The translations under genes were made by a program, and so were the position numbers. 48,297 nt of DNA from Caulobacterales bacterium. GTDB lineage: Bacteria > Pseudomonadota > Alphaproteobacteria > Caulobacterales > Caulobacteraceae. Where the stretch lies: the NCBI GenBank assembly GCA_017307205.1, contig JAFKGN010000167.1:1-48297 (forward strand), given 5' to 3'. The notes under the pieces were generated by a model. It ran no database searches. It had not been told where the DNA came from and saw only the letters and a program-made list of their open reading frames with translations. Position 1 is the first letter of the stretch. Every line of letters starts with the position of its first letter. This document shows positions 25,653 through 36,541 of the stretch, in pieces.

Positions 25653-26852
25653 ATGAACATTCACGAGCATCAAGCCAAAGCCGTCCTCAAGGAGTTCGGC
25701 GTCCCGGTCCCGCGCGGCTACGCCGCGTTTACGGTCGACGAGGCGGTGAAAGCCGCCCAGGAACTCGGCGGGCCGGTGTTCGTGGTCAAGTCGCAGATCC
25801 ACGCCGGCGGCCGCGGCAAGGGCAAGTTCGAAGGCCTCGGCCCGGACGCCAAGGGCGGCGTCCGCGTGGTCAAGTCGGTCGACGACGTAAAGACCAACGC
25901 CGCCGAGATGCTCGGCCGCGTGCTGGTCACGCACCAGACCGGCCCCAAGGGCAAGCAGGTCAACCGCCTCTACATCGAAGAAGGCGCGGCGATCGCCAAG
26001 GAATTCTACCTGTCGCTGCTGGTCGACCGTGAGAGCAGCAAGGTCTCGGTCGTCGCCTCGACCGAAGGCGGCATGGACATCGAGGAAGTGGCCCACGCCA
26101 CCCCCGAGAAGATCCACACCTTCACCATCGACCCGGCGACCGGCGTGTGGCCGACCCACACCCGCAACCTGGCCAAGGCCCTGGGCCTGACCGGCGGTCT
26201 CGCCAAGGAAGCCGCCAGCCTGCTGAAGCAGCTGTTCGAAGCCTTCATGGCCAAGGACATGTCGATGCTGGAGATCAACCCGCTGATCGTCACCGCCGAC
26301 GACCACCTGCGCGTCCTCGACGCCAAGCTGTCGTTCGACGGCAACTCGCTGTTCCGCCACCCCGATATCGTCGAGCTGCGCGACACCACCGAGGAAGACG
26401 CCAAGGAAATCGAAGCCTCGAAGTATGACCTGGCCTACATCGCCCTCGACGGCGAAATCGGCTGCATGGTCAATGGCGCGGGCCTGGCCATGGCGACCAT
26501 GGACATCATCAAGCTGTACGGCGCCGAGCCGGCCAACTTCCTCGATGTCGGCGGCGGCGCCTCGAAGGAGAAGGTCACCGCGGCCTTCAAGATCATCACC
26601 GCCGACCCGGCCGTGAAAGGCATCCTGGTCAACATCTTCGGCGGCATCATGCGCTGCGACATCATCGCCGAAGGCGTGGTGGCCGCGGTGAAGGAAGTCG
26701 GCCTGCAGGTTCCGCTGGTGGTTCGCCTCGAAGGCACCAACGTCGAACTCGGCAAGAAAATCATCAATGAGAGCGGCTTGAACGTGATCGCGGCCAACGA
26801 CCTGTCGGACGGCGCTGAGAAGATCGTCGCCGCCGTGAAGGGCGCCCGCTAA
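25653..26852 (+). CDS. sucC: Succinyl-CoA synthetase beta subunit
   Basis: ATP-grasp subunit of the TCA enzyme that interconverts succinyl-CoA and succinate with NTP synthesis. It is 399 residues, close to E. coli SucC (388). It starts [20 protein letters not shown], has the ATP-binding loop [39 protein letters not shown] and the C-terminal [14 protein letters not shown] and [13 protein letters not shown]. Its stop overlaps the sucD start by one base (TAATG), so the two are coupled. Confidence 0.97.
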   Translation: MNIHEHQAKAVLKEFGVPVPRGYAAFTVDEAVKAAQELGGPVFVVKSQIHAGGRGKGKFEGLGPDAKGGVRVVKSVDDVKTNAAEMLGRVLVTHQTGPKGKQVNRLYIEEGAAIAKEFYLSLLVDRESSKVSVVASTEGGMDIEEVAHATPEKIHTFTIDPATGVWPTHTRNLAKALGLTGGLAKEAASLLKQLFEAFMAKDMSMLEINPLIVTADDHLRVLDAKLSFDGNSLFRHPDIVELRDTTEEDAKEIEASKYDLAYIALDGEIGCMVNGAGLAMATMDIIKLYGAEPANFLDVGGGASKEKVTAAFKIITADPAVKGILVNIFGGIMRCDIIAEGVVAAVKEVGLQVPLVVRLEGTNVELGKKIINESGLNVIAANDLSDGAEKIVAAVKGAR

Positions 26853-27736
26853 TGTCGATCATCGTCAGCTCGGCCACCAAGGTCATCTGCCAGGGCATCA
26901 CCGGCGCCCAGGGCACCTTCCACTCCGAACAGGCCATCGCCTACGGCACCAAGATGGTCGGCGGCGTCACCCCCGGTAAGGGCGGCCAGACGCACATCGG
27001 CCTGCCGGTGTTCGACACCGTGGCCGAAGCCCGCGACGCCACCGGCGCCGACGCCTCGGTCATCTACGTTCCGCCGCCCTTCGCGGCCGACTCGATCCTC
27101 GAGGCCATCGAGGCCGAAATTCCCCTGATCGTCGCCATCACCGAGGGCATCCCGGTGCTGGACATGGTCAAGGTGAAGAAGGCCCTGGCCGGCTCGAAGT
27201 CGCGTCTGATCGGGCCGAACTGCCCGGGCGTCCTGACGCCGGGCGAATGCAAGATCGGCATCATGCCGGGCTCGATCTTCTCCAAGGGTTCGGTGGGCGT
27301 GGTCTCGCGCTCGGGCACCCTGACCTATGAAGCCGTCTTCCAGACCACCAACGCCGGCCTCGGCCAGACCACCGCGGTCGGCATCGGCGGCGACCCGGTG
27401 AAGGGCACCGAGTTCATCGACGTGCTGGAGCTGTTCCTGGCCGACGAAGCGACCAAGTCGATCGTGATGATCGGCGAAATCGGCGGCAGCGCCGAGGAAG
27501 AGGCCGCCCAGTTCCTGAAGGACGAAGCCAAGCGTGGCCGCAAGAAGCCGATGGTCGGCTTCATCGCCGGCCGCACGGCGCCTCCGGGCCGTCACATGGG
27601 TCACGCCGGCGCGATCATCTCGGGCGGCAAGGGCGGCGCCGAGGACAAGATCGCGGCGATGGAAGAGGCGGGCATCCGCGTCTCGCCGTCGCCGGCCAAG
27701 CTGGGCGAAACCCTGCTTGAAGTCCTGAAGGGCTAA
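26852..27736 (+). CDS. sucD: Succinyl-CoA synthetase alpha subunit
   Basis: CoA-binding and phosphohistidine subunit of succinyl-CoA synthetase, 294 residues. [15 protein letters not shown] binds Co[20 protein letters not shown] and [14 protein letters not shown] are conserved cores, and the phosphorylated histidine lies in [14 protein letters not shown] near residue 245. Length equals E. coli SucD plus a few residues. It is followed by a strong terminator before sucA, so sucCD and sucAB are separate units. Confidence 0.97.
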   Translation: MSIIVSSATKVICQGITGAQGTFHSEQAIAYGTKMVGGVTPGKGGQTHIGLPVFDTVAEARDATGADASVIYVPPPFAADSILEAIEAEIPLIVAITEGIPVLDMVKVKKALAGSKSRLIGPNCPGVLTPGECKIGIMPGSIFSKGSVGVVSRSGTLTYEAVFQTTNAGLGQTTAVGIGGDPVKGTEFIDVLELFLADEATKSIVMIGEIGGSAEEEAAQFLKDEAKRGRKKPMVGFIAGRTAPPGRHMGHAGAIISGGKGGAEDKIAAMEEAGIRVSPSPAKLGETLLEVLKG

Positions 27737-27744
27737 GAGTTCAG

Positions 27745-27777
27745 GGCCGGCGGCTTCGGTCGCCGGCCTTATTTTCT
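27745..27777 (+). terminator. Rho-independent terminator after sucCD
   Basis: GGCCGGCG (27745-27752) and CGCCGGCC (27761-27768) form a perfect 8-bp stem, extended by a TTCG tetraloop inside, then TTATTTTCT. It begins eight bases after the sucD stop. Confidence 0.9.
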
Positions 27778-27821
27778 GGAGTCTGCCCGGGCGCACGTGG
27801 GCGGGGCTCAAAAAGAGACTA

Positions 27822-27840
27822 TATATTCACGCGTGCGTGA
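27822..27840 (+). promoter_or_regulatory. Palindrome overlapping a possible sucA -10
   Basis: TATATT (27822-27827) runs into TCACGC-GT-GCGTGA (27827-27840), a perfect inverted repeat with 6-bp arms, 36 bases before the sucA start. The placement suits an operator, but I recognise no named regulator for it, and no convincing -35 lies 17 bases upstream. Confidence 0.35.
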
Positions 27841-27876
27841 TAGGGCGGCCGCAACAGACGGCCGAAGGCGAATAAA

Positions 27877-30828
27877 ATGGCGGACGACGCGGGTCACCTG
27901 AACCAGGTTCTGACCGAGACTTCATTCCTCTACGGCGGAAACGCCGCCTTCGTCGAAGACCTCTACGCGAAGTGGGCCGACAACCCCGGATCGGTCGAAC
28001 CGTCCTGGGCCGCCTTCTTCTCGGCGCTGCGCGATCCGCCGGTCGACGCCAAGGCCGCGGCCAAGAAGCCGGCCTGGACGCCGAAGCCCACCCCGACCGT
28101 CCGTCCCGACTGGCTCTCGGCCGTCGACGGGATGTGGCCGGCGGTCGAAGCCAAGCTCGGCGCCAAGATCGCCGAAAAGTCGCCGGCCGCCTCGCCCGAG
28201 GCCGTCCGCGCCGCGACGCTCGACAGCCTGCGCGCCATCATGATGATCCGCGCCTATCGCGTGCGCGGCCACCTGTCGGCCAACCTCGACCCGCTGGGTC
28301 TGGACCCGAAGCCGGAAGCCACCGAGCTGGAGCCGTCGAGCTACGGTTTCTCGGAAGCCGACTACGACCGTCCGATCTTCCTCGACTTCGTGCTTGGCCT
28401 CGAGACGGCGACGATCCGCGAGATCCTCGAGATCGTCCGTCGCACCTACTGCGACAACGTCGGCGTGCAGTACATGCACATCTCGGATCCGAACGAGAAG
28501 GCCTGGCTGCAGGAGCGCATCGAAGGCCGCGACAAGGAGATCGTGTTCACGGCCGACGGCAAGATCGCGATCCTCAAGAAGCTGATCGAGGCCGAGGGCT
28601 TCGAACGCTTCCTGCACAAGCGCTTCCCCGGCACCAAGCGGTTCGGCCTCGACGGCGGCGAAGCCATGGTCCCGGCCATGGAGCAGATCATCAAGCGCGG
28701 CGGCGCCCTGGGTGTGAAGGACATCGTGCTGGGCATGCCGCACCGCGGCCGCCTGAACGTGCTCGCCGCCGTGATGGGCAAGCCCTATCACGTGATCTTC
28801 CACGAGTTCCAAGGCGGCTCGTCGGTCCCGTCCGACATCGAAGGCTCGGGCGACGTGAAGTACCACATGGGCGCCTCGTCGGACCGCTCGTTCGACGGCA
28901 ACAGCGTCCACCTGTCGCTGACCGCCAACCCGTCGCACCTGGAAATCGTCAACCCGGTGGTCATCGGCAAGGCCCGCGCCAAGCAGGCCTTCACCCTGCG
29001 CGAGCAGCCGGACGCCGGCCGCGGCCACGTGCTGCCGCTGCTGCTGCACGGCGACGCGGCCTTCGCCGGCCAGGGCGTGGTGGCTGAGTGCTTCACGCTG
29101 TCGGGCCTGAAGGGCTACCGCACGGGCGGCACCATCCACTTCATCGTCAACAACCAGATCGGCTTCACGACGAACCCGCGCTACTCGCGCTCGTCGCCCT
29201 ATCCGTCGGACGTCGCCCTGATGGTCGAGGCCCCGATCTTCCACGTGAACGGGGACGACCCCGAGGCCGTGGTGTTCGCCGCCAAGGTCGCCACCGAGTA
29301 TCGCCAGATGTTCGGCAAGGACGTGGTCATCGACATGTTCTGCTACCGCCGGTTCGGTCACAACGAAGGTGACGACCCGACGATGACGCAGCCCTTGATG
29401 TACGCGAAGATCAAGGACCACCCGTCGACCCGCGAACTCTACAGCCGCCGCCTGGTGGCCGAGGGCGTGGCCACCGACGCCGACGTCGACGGCTGGCTGA
29501 ACGAGTTCAACGACTACCTCGACAAGGAATTCGACGCCGGCAAGGCTTACAAGGCCAACAAGGCCGACTGGCTGGACGGCAAGTGGGCGGGCCTGGCCCT
29601 GCCTGAGGGCGACGAGCGCCGCGGCTCCACCGCCGTGCCGGCCCAGAAGCTGCTCGACATCGGCAAGGCGATCACCGCGATCCCCGAGGGCTTCGACGTC
29701 CACAAGACCGTCCGCCGCATGATGGAAGGCCGTCGCGCCGCCATTGAAGCCGGCGAGGGCATCGACTGGGCGCTCGGCGAGCACCTGGCGTTCGGCACCC
29801 TGCTCGACGAGGGCTCGCCCGTTCGTCTGTCCGGCCAGGACAGCGTGCGCGGCACCTTCACCCAGCGTCACTCGGACCTGATCGATCAGACCACCGAGAG
29901 CCACTACACGATGTTGAACAACATCCGTGCGGGCCAGGCGAACTACGAGGTGATCGACAGCGCCCTCTCGGAAGAGGCGGTGCTGGGCTTCGAGTACGGC
30001 TTCAGCCTCGCGGACCCGAACACCCTGACCCTGTGGGAAGGCCAGTTCGGCGACTTCGTGAACGGCGCTCAGGTGGTGATCGACCAGTTCATCTCGTCGG
30101 GCGAACGCAAGTGGCTGCGGATGAGCGGCCTCGTGATGCTGCTGCCGCACGGCTACGAAGGCCAGGGCCCGGAGCACTCCTCGGCCCGCGTCGAGCGCTT
30201 CCTGCAGCAATGCGCGGAAGACAACATGCAGGTGGTCAACTGCACCACCCCGGCCAACTACTTCCACGTGCTGCGCCGCCAGCTGCGCCGCGAATTCCGC
30301 AAGCCGCTGATCGTCTTCACGCCGAAGAGCCTGCTGCGCCACAAGAAGGCGGTCTCCAAGCTGTCGGAAATGGCCGAGGGCTCGTCGTTCCACCGCGTGC
30401 TGCACGACGACGCCGAACGCGGGATCAACACCACGATCAAGCTGCAGGACCCGGACAAGATCCGCCGCGTGCTGCTGTGCTCGGGCAAGGTCTACTACGA
30501 CCTGCTCGACGAGCGTGAAAAGCGCGGCATCGACGACGTCTACATCATGCGTCTCGAGCAGTTCTATCCGTGGCCGATGAAGTCGATGTCGACCGAACTG
30601 GGCCGCTTCAAGAACGCCGAGCTGGTGTGGGTGCAGGAAGAGCCGAAGAACATGGGCGGCTGGACCTTCGTCGACCCGTGGCTCGAACTGACGCTCGACC
30701 GCCTGAAGGTGAAGGCCAAGCGCGCCCGCTACGTGGGTCGTCCGGCCAGCGCCTCGACCGCGGCCGGCCTGATGAGCCGCCACCTGCGCGAACTCGCCGC
30801 CTTCCTCGACGACGCCTTCGCCGCCTGA
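27877..30828 (+). CDS. sucA: 2-oxoglutarate dehydrogenase E1 component
   Basis: Thiamine-diphosphate-dependent E1 of the 2-oxoglutarate dehydrogenase complex; decarboxylates 2-oxoglutarate and transfers succinyl to the E2 lipoyl group. It is 983 residues, a little longer than E. coli SucA (933). The N-terminal E2-docking segment FLYGGNAAFVEDLYAKW is followed by a proline/alanine linker. The cofactor core has MPHRGRLNVLA, HGDAAFAGQG (about 391-400), NNQIGFTT and NGDDPEAV; the C-terminal half has HGYEGQGPEHSSARVERFLQ split across its active-site loop. Start ATG 27877. It leads sucB, a small membrane protein and lpd. Confidence 0.97.
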   Translation: MADDAGHLNQVLTETSFLYGGNAAFVEDLYAKWADNPGSVEPSWAAFFSALRDPPVDAKAAAKKPAWTPKPTPTVRPDWLSAVDGMWPAVEAKLGAKIAEKSPAASPEAVRAATLDSLRAIMMIRAYRVRGHLSANLDPLGLDPKPEATELEPSSYGFSEADYDRPIFLDFVLGLETATIREILEIVRRTYCDNVGVQYMHISDPNEKAWLQERIEGRDKEIVFTADGKIAILKKLIEAEGFERFLHKRFPGTKRFGLDGGEAMVPAMEQIIKRGGALGVKDIVLGMPHRGRLNVLAAVMGKPYHVIFHEFQGGSSVPSDIEGSGDVKYHMGASSDRSFDGNSVHLSLTANPSHLEIVNPVVIGKARAKQAFTLREQPDAGRGHVLPLLLHGDAAFAGQGVVAECFTLSGLKGYRTGGTIHFIVNNQIGFTTNPRYSRSSPYPSDVALMVEAPIFHVNGDDPEAVVFAAKVATEYRQMFGKDVVIDMFCYRRFGHNEGDDPTMTQPLMYAKIKDHPSTRELYSRRLVAEGVATDADVDGWLNEFNDYLDKEFDAGKAYKANKADWLDGKWAGLALPEGDERRGSTAVPAQKLLDIGKAITAIPEGFDVHKTVRRMMEGRRAAIEAGEGIDWALGEHLAFGTLLDEGSPVRLSGQDSVRGTFTQRHSDLIDQTTESHYTMLNNIRAGQANYEVIDSALSEEAVLGFEYGFSLADPNTLTLWEGQFGDFVNGAQVVIDQFISSGERKWLRMSGLVMLLPHGYEGQGPEHSSARVERFLQQCAEDNMQVVNCTTPANYFHVLRRQLRREFRKPLIVFTPKSLLRHKKAVSKLSEMAEGSSFHRVLHDDAERGINTTIKLQDPDKIRRVLLCSGKVYYDLLDEREKRGIDDVYIMRLEQFYPWPMKSMSTELGRFKNAELVWVQEEPKNMGGWTFVDPWLELTLDRLKVKAKRARYVGRPASASTAAGLMSRHLRELAAFLDDAFAA

Positions 30829-30887
30829 TCTGATCTAACCGCCCACCTCGCCCGCCCGACGCCGACCTGAAAGCCCCGGAAAGTTCC

Positions 30888-32105
<1,218 letters not shown>

Positions 32106-32114
32106 GGCCCGGCG

Positions 32115-32564
32115 ATGCGCCTGCGGGCGTCGCCCAAGGACGTCCTGCGCGTCGTCGTCGTGCTCGTGCTCGGCGGCATGGCGCTCGGTGCGCTGATCAC
32201 CCTGGTGGTGGTCGGCGCCGGCAAGCTCGGCCTGGAGCTGCTGCCCACGGTCGAGATGCGGCTGTTCATCGCCACGACGGCCTGGTTCAGCCTGCTGGCC
32301 TGGGCGGCGACGATCGCCGGCTTCGGCTTCGCGGCGGTGCAACTGGTGCGCAAGGCGCCGGGCGCGCTGTGGGGCTGGCTGGCCGGCTTCGTCGCCTCCG
32401 TGATCACTCAGGCCGCCGAGACCGCCGTCGCCGCGCGCGCGGGCGCCGAGATCGACACCTCCGGCATCGGCATCCTGGCGATCCTCGCCCTGATGGGCTG
32501 GGGCATCTTCACCATCGAGAAGGGCTGGCGCCCGACCCTGCCGCCTGGGGCCTCCAGGCGCTGA
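32115..32564 (+). CDS. Hypothetical membrane protein between sucB and lpd
   Basis: A 149-residue protein starting ATG nine bases after the sucB stop and 77 bases before lpd. Four probable membrane helices (about 10-37, 47-76, 84-104, 112-130) alternate with few charges; the ends are basic (MRLRASPKD, RPTLPPGASRR). No signal or known motif is seen. Its position inside the suc operon suggests co-expression with the oxoglutarate complex, but no function can be inferred from sequence alone. It could instead be a displaced neighbour gene. Confidence 0.65.
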   Translation: MRLRASPKDVLRVVVVLVLGGMALGALITLVVVGAGKLGLELLPTVEMRLFIATTAWFSLLAWAATIAGFGFAAVQLVRKAPGALWGWLAGFVASVITQAAETAVAARAGAEIDTSGIGILAILALMGWGIFTIEKGWRPTLPPGASRR

Positions 32565-32641
32565 TTTTCACTGTCGCCGGTTGACCCTCCGGCCTCGCGG
32601 CGTAAACGAAACCGCACTCTCTCAAAGGACTTCGGCAAGTC

Positions 32642-34045
32642 ATGGCTCAGTACGACGTGGTGATCATCGGCGGCGGCCCCGGCGGCTACAACGCGGCGGT
32701 CCGCGCGGGCCAGCTGGGCCTGAAGGCGGCCATCGTCGAAGGACGCGGCGTGCTCGGCGGCACCTGCCTCAACGTCGGCTGCATGCCCTCGAAGGCCCTG
32801 CTCCACGCCTCGGAGCTTTACGAGCATGCGGCCGGCGCCGAGTTCAAGACGCTCGGCATCGAGGTCGCCCCGAAGCTCAACCTGCCGCAAATGATGCAGC
32901 AGAAGCAGGACTCGGTGAACGCCCTGACCAAGGGTGTCGAGTTCCTGATGAAGAAGAACAAGGTCGACTACGTCAAAGGCTGGGGCCGCATCGACGGGCC
33001 CGGCAAGGTTGTGGTCAAGGCCGACGACGGCGCCGAGACCACCCTCGAGACCAAGAACATCGTCATCGCCACCGGCTCGGAGCCGACCCCGCTGCCCGGC
33101 GTGACCGTCGACAACAAGCGCATCGTCGACTCGACCGGCGCCCTGTCGCTGCCGGAAGTGCCCAAGCGCCTGGTGGTGATCGGCGCCGGCGTCATCGGCC
33201 TGGAGCTCGGCTCGGTGTGGCGCCGCCTCGGCGCGGAAGTGACCGTGGTCGAATACCTCGACCGCATCTGCCCGGGCATGGACGAGGAAACCGCAAAGGT
33301 CTTCCAGAAGGCGCTGACCAAGCAGGGCTTCAGCTTCAAGCTTGGCGCCAAGGTGACCGGCGCCAAGGCCACCCCGAAGGCCGTCGAACTGACCTTCGAA
33401 CCCGTCGCGGGCGGCGCCGCCGAGACCGTGACCGCCGACTATGTGCTGGTCGCCATCGGCCGCCGTCCCTACACGCAAGGACTCGGCCTGGAGACGGTCG
33501 GCGTCCAGACCGACAAGCGCGGCATGATCAGCCACGACGGCCACTACAAGACCGGCGCGGCCGGCGTCTGGGTGATCGGCGACGTGACCTCGGGGCCGAT
33601 GCTGGCGCACAAGGCGGAAGACGAAGCCGTCGCCTGCATCGAGCTGATCGCCGGCAAGGCGGGCCACGTGAACTATGGCATCATCCCGGGCGTGATCTAC
33701 ACCGCCCCGGAAGTGGCCACGGTCGGCAAGACCGAGGAGGAGCTGAAGGCCGAGGGCGTCGCCTACAAGGTCGGCAAGTTCCCGTTCCTCGCCAACAGCC
33801 GCGCCAAGATCAATCACGAGACCGAAGGCCAGGTGAAGGTGCTGGCGGACGCAAAGACCGACCGGATTCTCGGCGTGCACATGGTCGGCCCGAACGTCGG
33901 CGACATGATCGCGGAATACTGCGTGGCCATGGAGTTCTCGGCGGCGTCGGAAGACGTGGCCCGCACCTGCCACCCGCACCCCACCCGCTCGGAAGCCCTG
34001 CGCCAGGCGGCCATGGCCGTCGAAGGCTGGACGATGCAGGCCTAG
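32642..34045 (+). CDS. lpd: Dihydrolipoyl dehydrogenase (E3)
   Basis: FAD flavoprotein that reoxidises dihydrolipoamide of the 2-oxoacid complexes with NAD+. It is 467 residues. The FAD loop is [14 protein letters not shown], the redox disulphide is C42/C47 in [13 protein letters not shown], the NAD-binding loop is [15 protein letters not shown], and the dimer-interface histidine-glutamate pair lies in [11 protein letters not shown] near residue 445. Its place after sucAB fits the E3 of oxoglutarate dehydrogenase, although a single Lpd may serve several complexes. Confidence 0.97.
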   Translation: MAQYDVVIIGGGPGGYNAAVRAGQLGLKAAIVEGRGVLGGTCLNVGCMPSKALLHASELYEHAAGAEFKTLGIEVAPKLNLPQMMQQKQDSVNALTKGVEFLMKKNKVDYVKGWGRIDGPGKVVVKADDGAETTLETKNIVIATGSEPTPLPGVTVDNKRIVDSTGALSLPEVPKRLVVIGAGVIGLELGSVWRRLGAEVTVVEYLDRICPGMDEETAKVFQKALTKQGFSFKLGAKVTGAKATPKAVELTFEPVAGGAAETVTADYVLVAIGRRPYTQGLGLETVGVQTDKRGMISHDGHYKTGAAGVWVIGDVTSGPMLAHKAEDEAVACIELIAGKAGHVNYGIIPGVIYTAPEVATVGKTEEELKAEGVAYKVGKFPFLANSRAKINHETEGQVKVLADAKTDRILGVHMVGPNVGDMIAEYCVAMEFSAASEDVARTCHPHPTRSEALRQAAMAVEGWTMQA

Positions 34046-34054
34046 GGCCAGGCC

Positions 34055-34456
34055 ATGTCGGATCCGGCGATCCCCACCCCGCGGCAGCCTTCCGAGGCGC
34101 CGACCATCCGCGTGGTGGCCATGCCGGCCGACACCAACCCGGCCGGCGACATCTTCGGCGGCTGGCTGATGAGCCAGATGGACCTGGCGGCGGCGACCAT
34201 CGCCACCCGCCGGGCCCGCGGCCGCACGGCCACCGTGGCGGTCGACGGCATGAGCTTCCTGCGCCCCGTGACCGTCGGCGACGAAGTCAGCTTCTACGCC
34301 ACCCTCGTGCAGACCGGCCGCACCTCGCTGAAGGTGCAGGTCGAGGCGTGGCGTCGCGCCCGTGAGGACGAGGACACCGAGAAGGTGACCGAGGCGACCT
34401 TCACCTTCGTCGCCATCGGCGAGGACCGCCGGTCGCGCGAGCTGCCGGCGCTCTAA
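34055..34456 (+). CDS. Acyl-CoA thioesterase (YciA-like hotdog fold)
   Basis: A 133-residue single hotdog-fold thioesterase that hydrolyses acyl-CoAs. It has the YciA/BACH-type TNPAGDIFGGWLMSQMDLAA (the catalytic-helix aspartate follows), VAVDGMSFLRPVTVGDEV and SLKVQVEAWR. It starts nine bases after lpd, so may be read on the same transcript; release of CoA from accumulated acyl-CoA beside a succinyl-CoA producing operon is a reasonable but unproven link. Confidence 0.87.
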   Translation: MSDPAIPTPRQPSEAPTIRVVAMPADTNPAGDIFGGWLMSQMDLAAATIATRRARGRTATVAVDGMSFLRPVTVGDEVSFYATLVQTGRTSLKVQVEAWRRAREDEDTEKVTEATFTFVAIGEDRRSRELPAL

Positions 34457-34478
34457 GCGGCGCCATAGTCCTGCCATT

Positions 34479-34491
34479 CTACCGATGGTAG
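34479..34491 (+). repeat. Short inverted repeat upstream of the 34524 gene
   Basis: CTACC-GAT-GGTAG is a perfect 5-bp inverted repeat between the thioesterase and the 34524 gene. It is short enough to be chance; a hairpin or operator is possible. Confidence 0.25.
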
Positions 34492-34523
34492 CGTCCCGGC
34501 GTCACGATCCGGGAGCCTGCGTC

Positions 34524-34838
34524 ATGTTGAGCGTCTTCGTGTTCGCCGCGGCCGTCGCCGCCCCGGCGCCTTCAGCCCCTCCGCAAGTCATCCTGGGGAG
34601 CTCCATTCGAGAGGCGCCCTCCGCCCTGGCCTGCGAGAACAATCAGGTCTGGACGGCCTCGACGCGCAATCCGACTCCGCCTGCGGCGCGAACGCCCGTT
34701 CCTAACGCCCAATCAGGCGTCGAGACCCTGAATAAGCAGCCGCTCGCACGGCTGGAGCGAACGGTGATGCGCAGCGTCGGCGGTTGCCAGACGCCGGTGA
34801 TCATCCGCTACGAGGGCGCGCCCGCCATCAAACCCTGA
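34524..34838 (+). CDS. Hypothetical secreted small protein
   Basis: A 104-residue protein with a signal peptide (about 1-14, MLSVFVFAAAVAAP). ATG 34524 is chosen because GGGAG lies nine bases before it; an upstream start would precede the signal with polar residues. The mature part has two cysteines (LACENNQVW and VGGCQTPV) that may pair, a proline-rich middle and no recognised domain. Convergent with xerC, four bases apart. Function unknown. Confidence 0.55.
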   Translation: MLSVFVFAAAVAAPAPSAPPQVILGSSIREAPSALACENNQVWTASTRNPTPPAARTPVPNAQSGVETLNKQPLARLERTVMRSVGGCQTPVIIRYEGAPAIKP

Positions 34839-34842
34839 GGGT

Positions 34843-35781
34843 TCAGGCCCGAGGGTGCGCCGCGTTGTAGGCGCCCAGCAGGGCGGCGGCGTCGACCTGA
34901 GTGTAGCGCTGCGTCGTCGAGAGCGAGGCGTGGCCCAGCAGGTCCTGGATCACCCGCAGATCGGCGCCGGCTCCTAAAAGATGAGTGGCGAAGGAGTGGC
35001 GCAGGGCATGCGGCGTCGCACGCTCCGATAACCCCAGCCTGCCCCGCAGCCGCTGCATTGAGGCCTGGACGTGGCGCGGGCTGAGCGGCCCGCCGCGCTT
35101 GGCGCGGAACAGGGCGTCCTTGGGTTCGAGGGCGAAGGGCAGGACGGCCAGGTAGGCGTCGACCGCCTCGCGCACGGCGGGCAGCACCGGGGTGATCCGC
35201 GTCTTGCCGCCCTTGCCGGTGATGCGCAGGGTTTCGGGAAGGGGCGCGTCGGCGCGGGTGAGCGACAGGCCCTCGGAAATCCGCAGGCCGCATCCCCACA
35301 GCAGGGTCAGCACCGCCTGGTCGCGGGCCACTTCCCAATCATCGAGATCGCTCTCGGCCACCTCGGCGATCAGGCCGCGCGCCTGATCCTCGCTGACGGG
35401 GCGCGGCAGGCCGGGGCGCACCTTGGGGCCTTTCACCAGGGCGAGGGCGGCGTTCTCCAGGCCGAGGCGCTGGTCGAGGAAGCGGTGGAAGGTGCGCAGG
35501 GCCGAGAGGCTCTGCGACAGGGAGCGGGCCGAGAGGCCGGGTTTGTCGTTCTCGCCGGTGCGCCGGAAGGCCAGGAAGGCGCGGACCTCGGCGGCCCCGA
35601 CGCCGGCGAGATCGGCGGCTGACAAGGCGCCGCCGCGATGCTTGGCGAGAAAGGCCAGGTAGGCCCGGCCGATGGCGCCGTAGGCCTCGACCGTGCGTGG
35701 ACTGGCGCGGCGTTCGTGAGCCAGCTGGGTCAGCCAGCCGGCGAGGGCGTCATCGGCGGAGGTGGCGGACGCCCCGCTCAA
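34843..35781 (-). CDS. xerC: Tyrosine recombinase XerC
   Basis: Site-specific recombinase that, with XerD, resolves chromosome dimers at dif near the terminus. About 312 residues. The N-terminal SAM-like domain (to about 105) begins DDALAGWLTQLAHERRASP; the catalytic domain has R in GCGLRISEGLSL, K in TGKGGKTR, HALRHSFATHLL (H and R), GHASLSTTQRYTQV (H and the nucleophile Y). No ATG or GTG fits; the best start is TTG 35781, overlapping the DUF484 stop as TTGA. Longer reading upstream lies inside DUF484 and is not homologous. Confidence 0.93.
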   Translation of the reverse strand: MSGASATSADDALAGWLTQLAHERRASPRTVEAYGAIGRAYLAFLAKHRGGALSAADLAGVGAAEVRAFLAFRRTGENDKPGLSARSLSQSLSALRTFHRFLDQRLGLENAALALVKGPKVRPGLPRPVSEDQARGLIAEVAESDLDDWEVARDQAVLTLLWGCGLRISEGLSLTRADAPLPETLRITGKGGKTRITPVLPAVREAVDAYLAVLPFALEPKDALFRAKRGGPLSPRHVQASMQRLRGRLGLSERATPHALRHSFATHLLGAGADLRVIQDLLGHASLSTTQRYTQVDAAALLGAYNAAHPRA

Positions 35782-36461
35782 GCGAGGATCGGCCAGCGCT
35801 CGGCGGTGCGTTCGATGACGCGGGCGAGGAAGCTGATCAGCTCGGGGCCCATGTCGGGCGTGAAGCCGTCCTCGACGTCGGAGGCAAAGGCGATCAGCGC
35901 GCCGCGCTCGGGGGCGCCGATGCCCATGCGGGCCATGGCCATGCTGCGCACCTCGCCGCTGCGGGCGCCGAACAGGCCGATGGCGGTCGGAGCCGGGCCC
36001 ATGCGGGCGTCGCGGCCTTCGCCGAGGATCAGGTCGATCTGGCCTTCGACCAGGGTGCGCCACCCGGCCGGCACGCGGTCCGGGCCTTCCAGGGCGACAA
36101 CGGCGCCGAGCAATCCGAAGCGGTGGCTGGCGATGTGGTCGACCCGGCGGGCGAGGTCGGAATGATTGCGGGCGTCGAGCAGCTCGACCACCGCCGCGTG
36201 GGTCTGGGCCTGGGCGGCGAAGTTGGCGCGGGCGGTGTCTTCCAGGCTCTGGCGGGCGGTGGATTCGCGACGGGCTTCCTCGGCGACGCGGGCCAGGGCG
36301 GCCGGGCCGAAATCGACGACATTGGCCGCATCGATGCGCAGGCCAAGGGCGCGCAGCAGGTCCGGATCGTCGCGGACGATCGAGGGATTGTCGCGCAGCT
36401 GCTCGCGCAGATGGTCGAGGTCGTGAAGGCGGCCGTCCGACCGAATGCTCGCGGGGGTCAT
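35778..36461 (-). CDS. DUF484 family protein
   Basis: A 227-residue protein of the DUF484 family, a GAF-like domain typically encoded next to xerC in proteobacteria. Seen are the N-terminal LREQLRDNPSIVRDDPDLL helix pattern, a long central helix region (about 55-100) and a GAF-like half (HRFGLLGAVVALEG, FGARSGEVRSMAMARMG, LIAFASDVEDGF). Its role is unknown; the adjacency suggests a link to chromosome maintenance, inferred only. Divergent from priA; its stop overlaps the xerC start. Confidence 0.87.
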   Translation of the reverse strand: MTPASIRSDGRLHDLDHLREQLRDNPSIVRDDPDLLRALGLRIDAANVVDFGPAALARVAEEARRESTARQSLEDTARANFAAQAQTHAAVVELLDARNHSDLARRVDHIASHRFGLLGAVVALEGPDRVPAGWRTLVEGQIDLILGEGRDARMGPAPTAIGLFGARSGEVRSMAMARMGIGAPERGALIAFASDVEDGFTPDMGPELISFLARVIERTAERWPILA

Positions 36462-36517
36462 TCTAAACTCCGCCTAAAACCCGTTCCCGACCGAGGGGAA
36501 CGCCAAACGAGGACGCA

Positions 36518-36541
36518 GTTAACGCGCCTGCCTGTTAACGC
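36518..36541. repeat. Two direct GTTAACGC repeats in the DUF484-xerC/priA divergent region
   Basis: GTTAACGC occurs at 36518-36525 and again at 36534-36541 (16-base period), each containing the palindrome GTTAAC. They sit between the divergent starts at 36461 and 36587. The TTAA spacing is 12 bases, not the seven expected for a full CtrA box. Confidence 0.5.

Noticed and set aside
27922..30783. Very long minus-strand open frame (about 950 codons) opposite sucA
   Set aside because: It mirrors the codon structure of sucA in a GC-rich genome, has no ribosome site or family motifs, and is rich in histidine, valine and leucine as expected from antisense reading.
35782..36063. N-terminal extension of the xerC frame
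   Set aside because: The extra residues are arginine/proline-rich and lie wholly within DUF484; the xerC homology begins close after TTG 35781.
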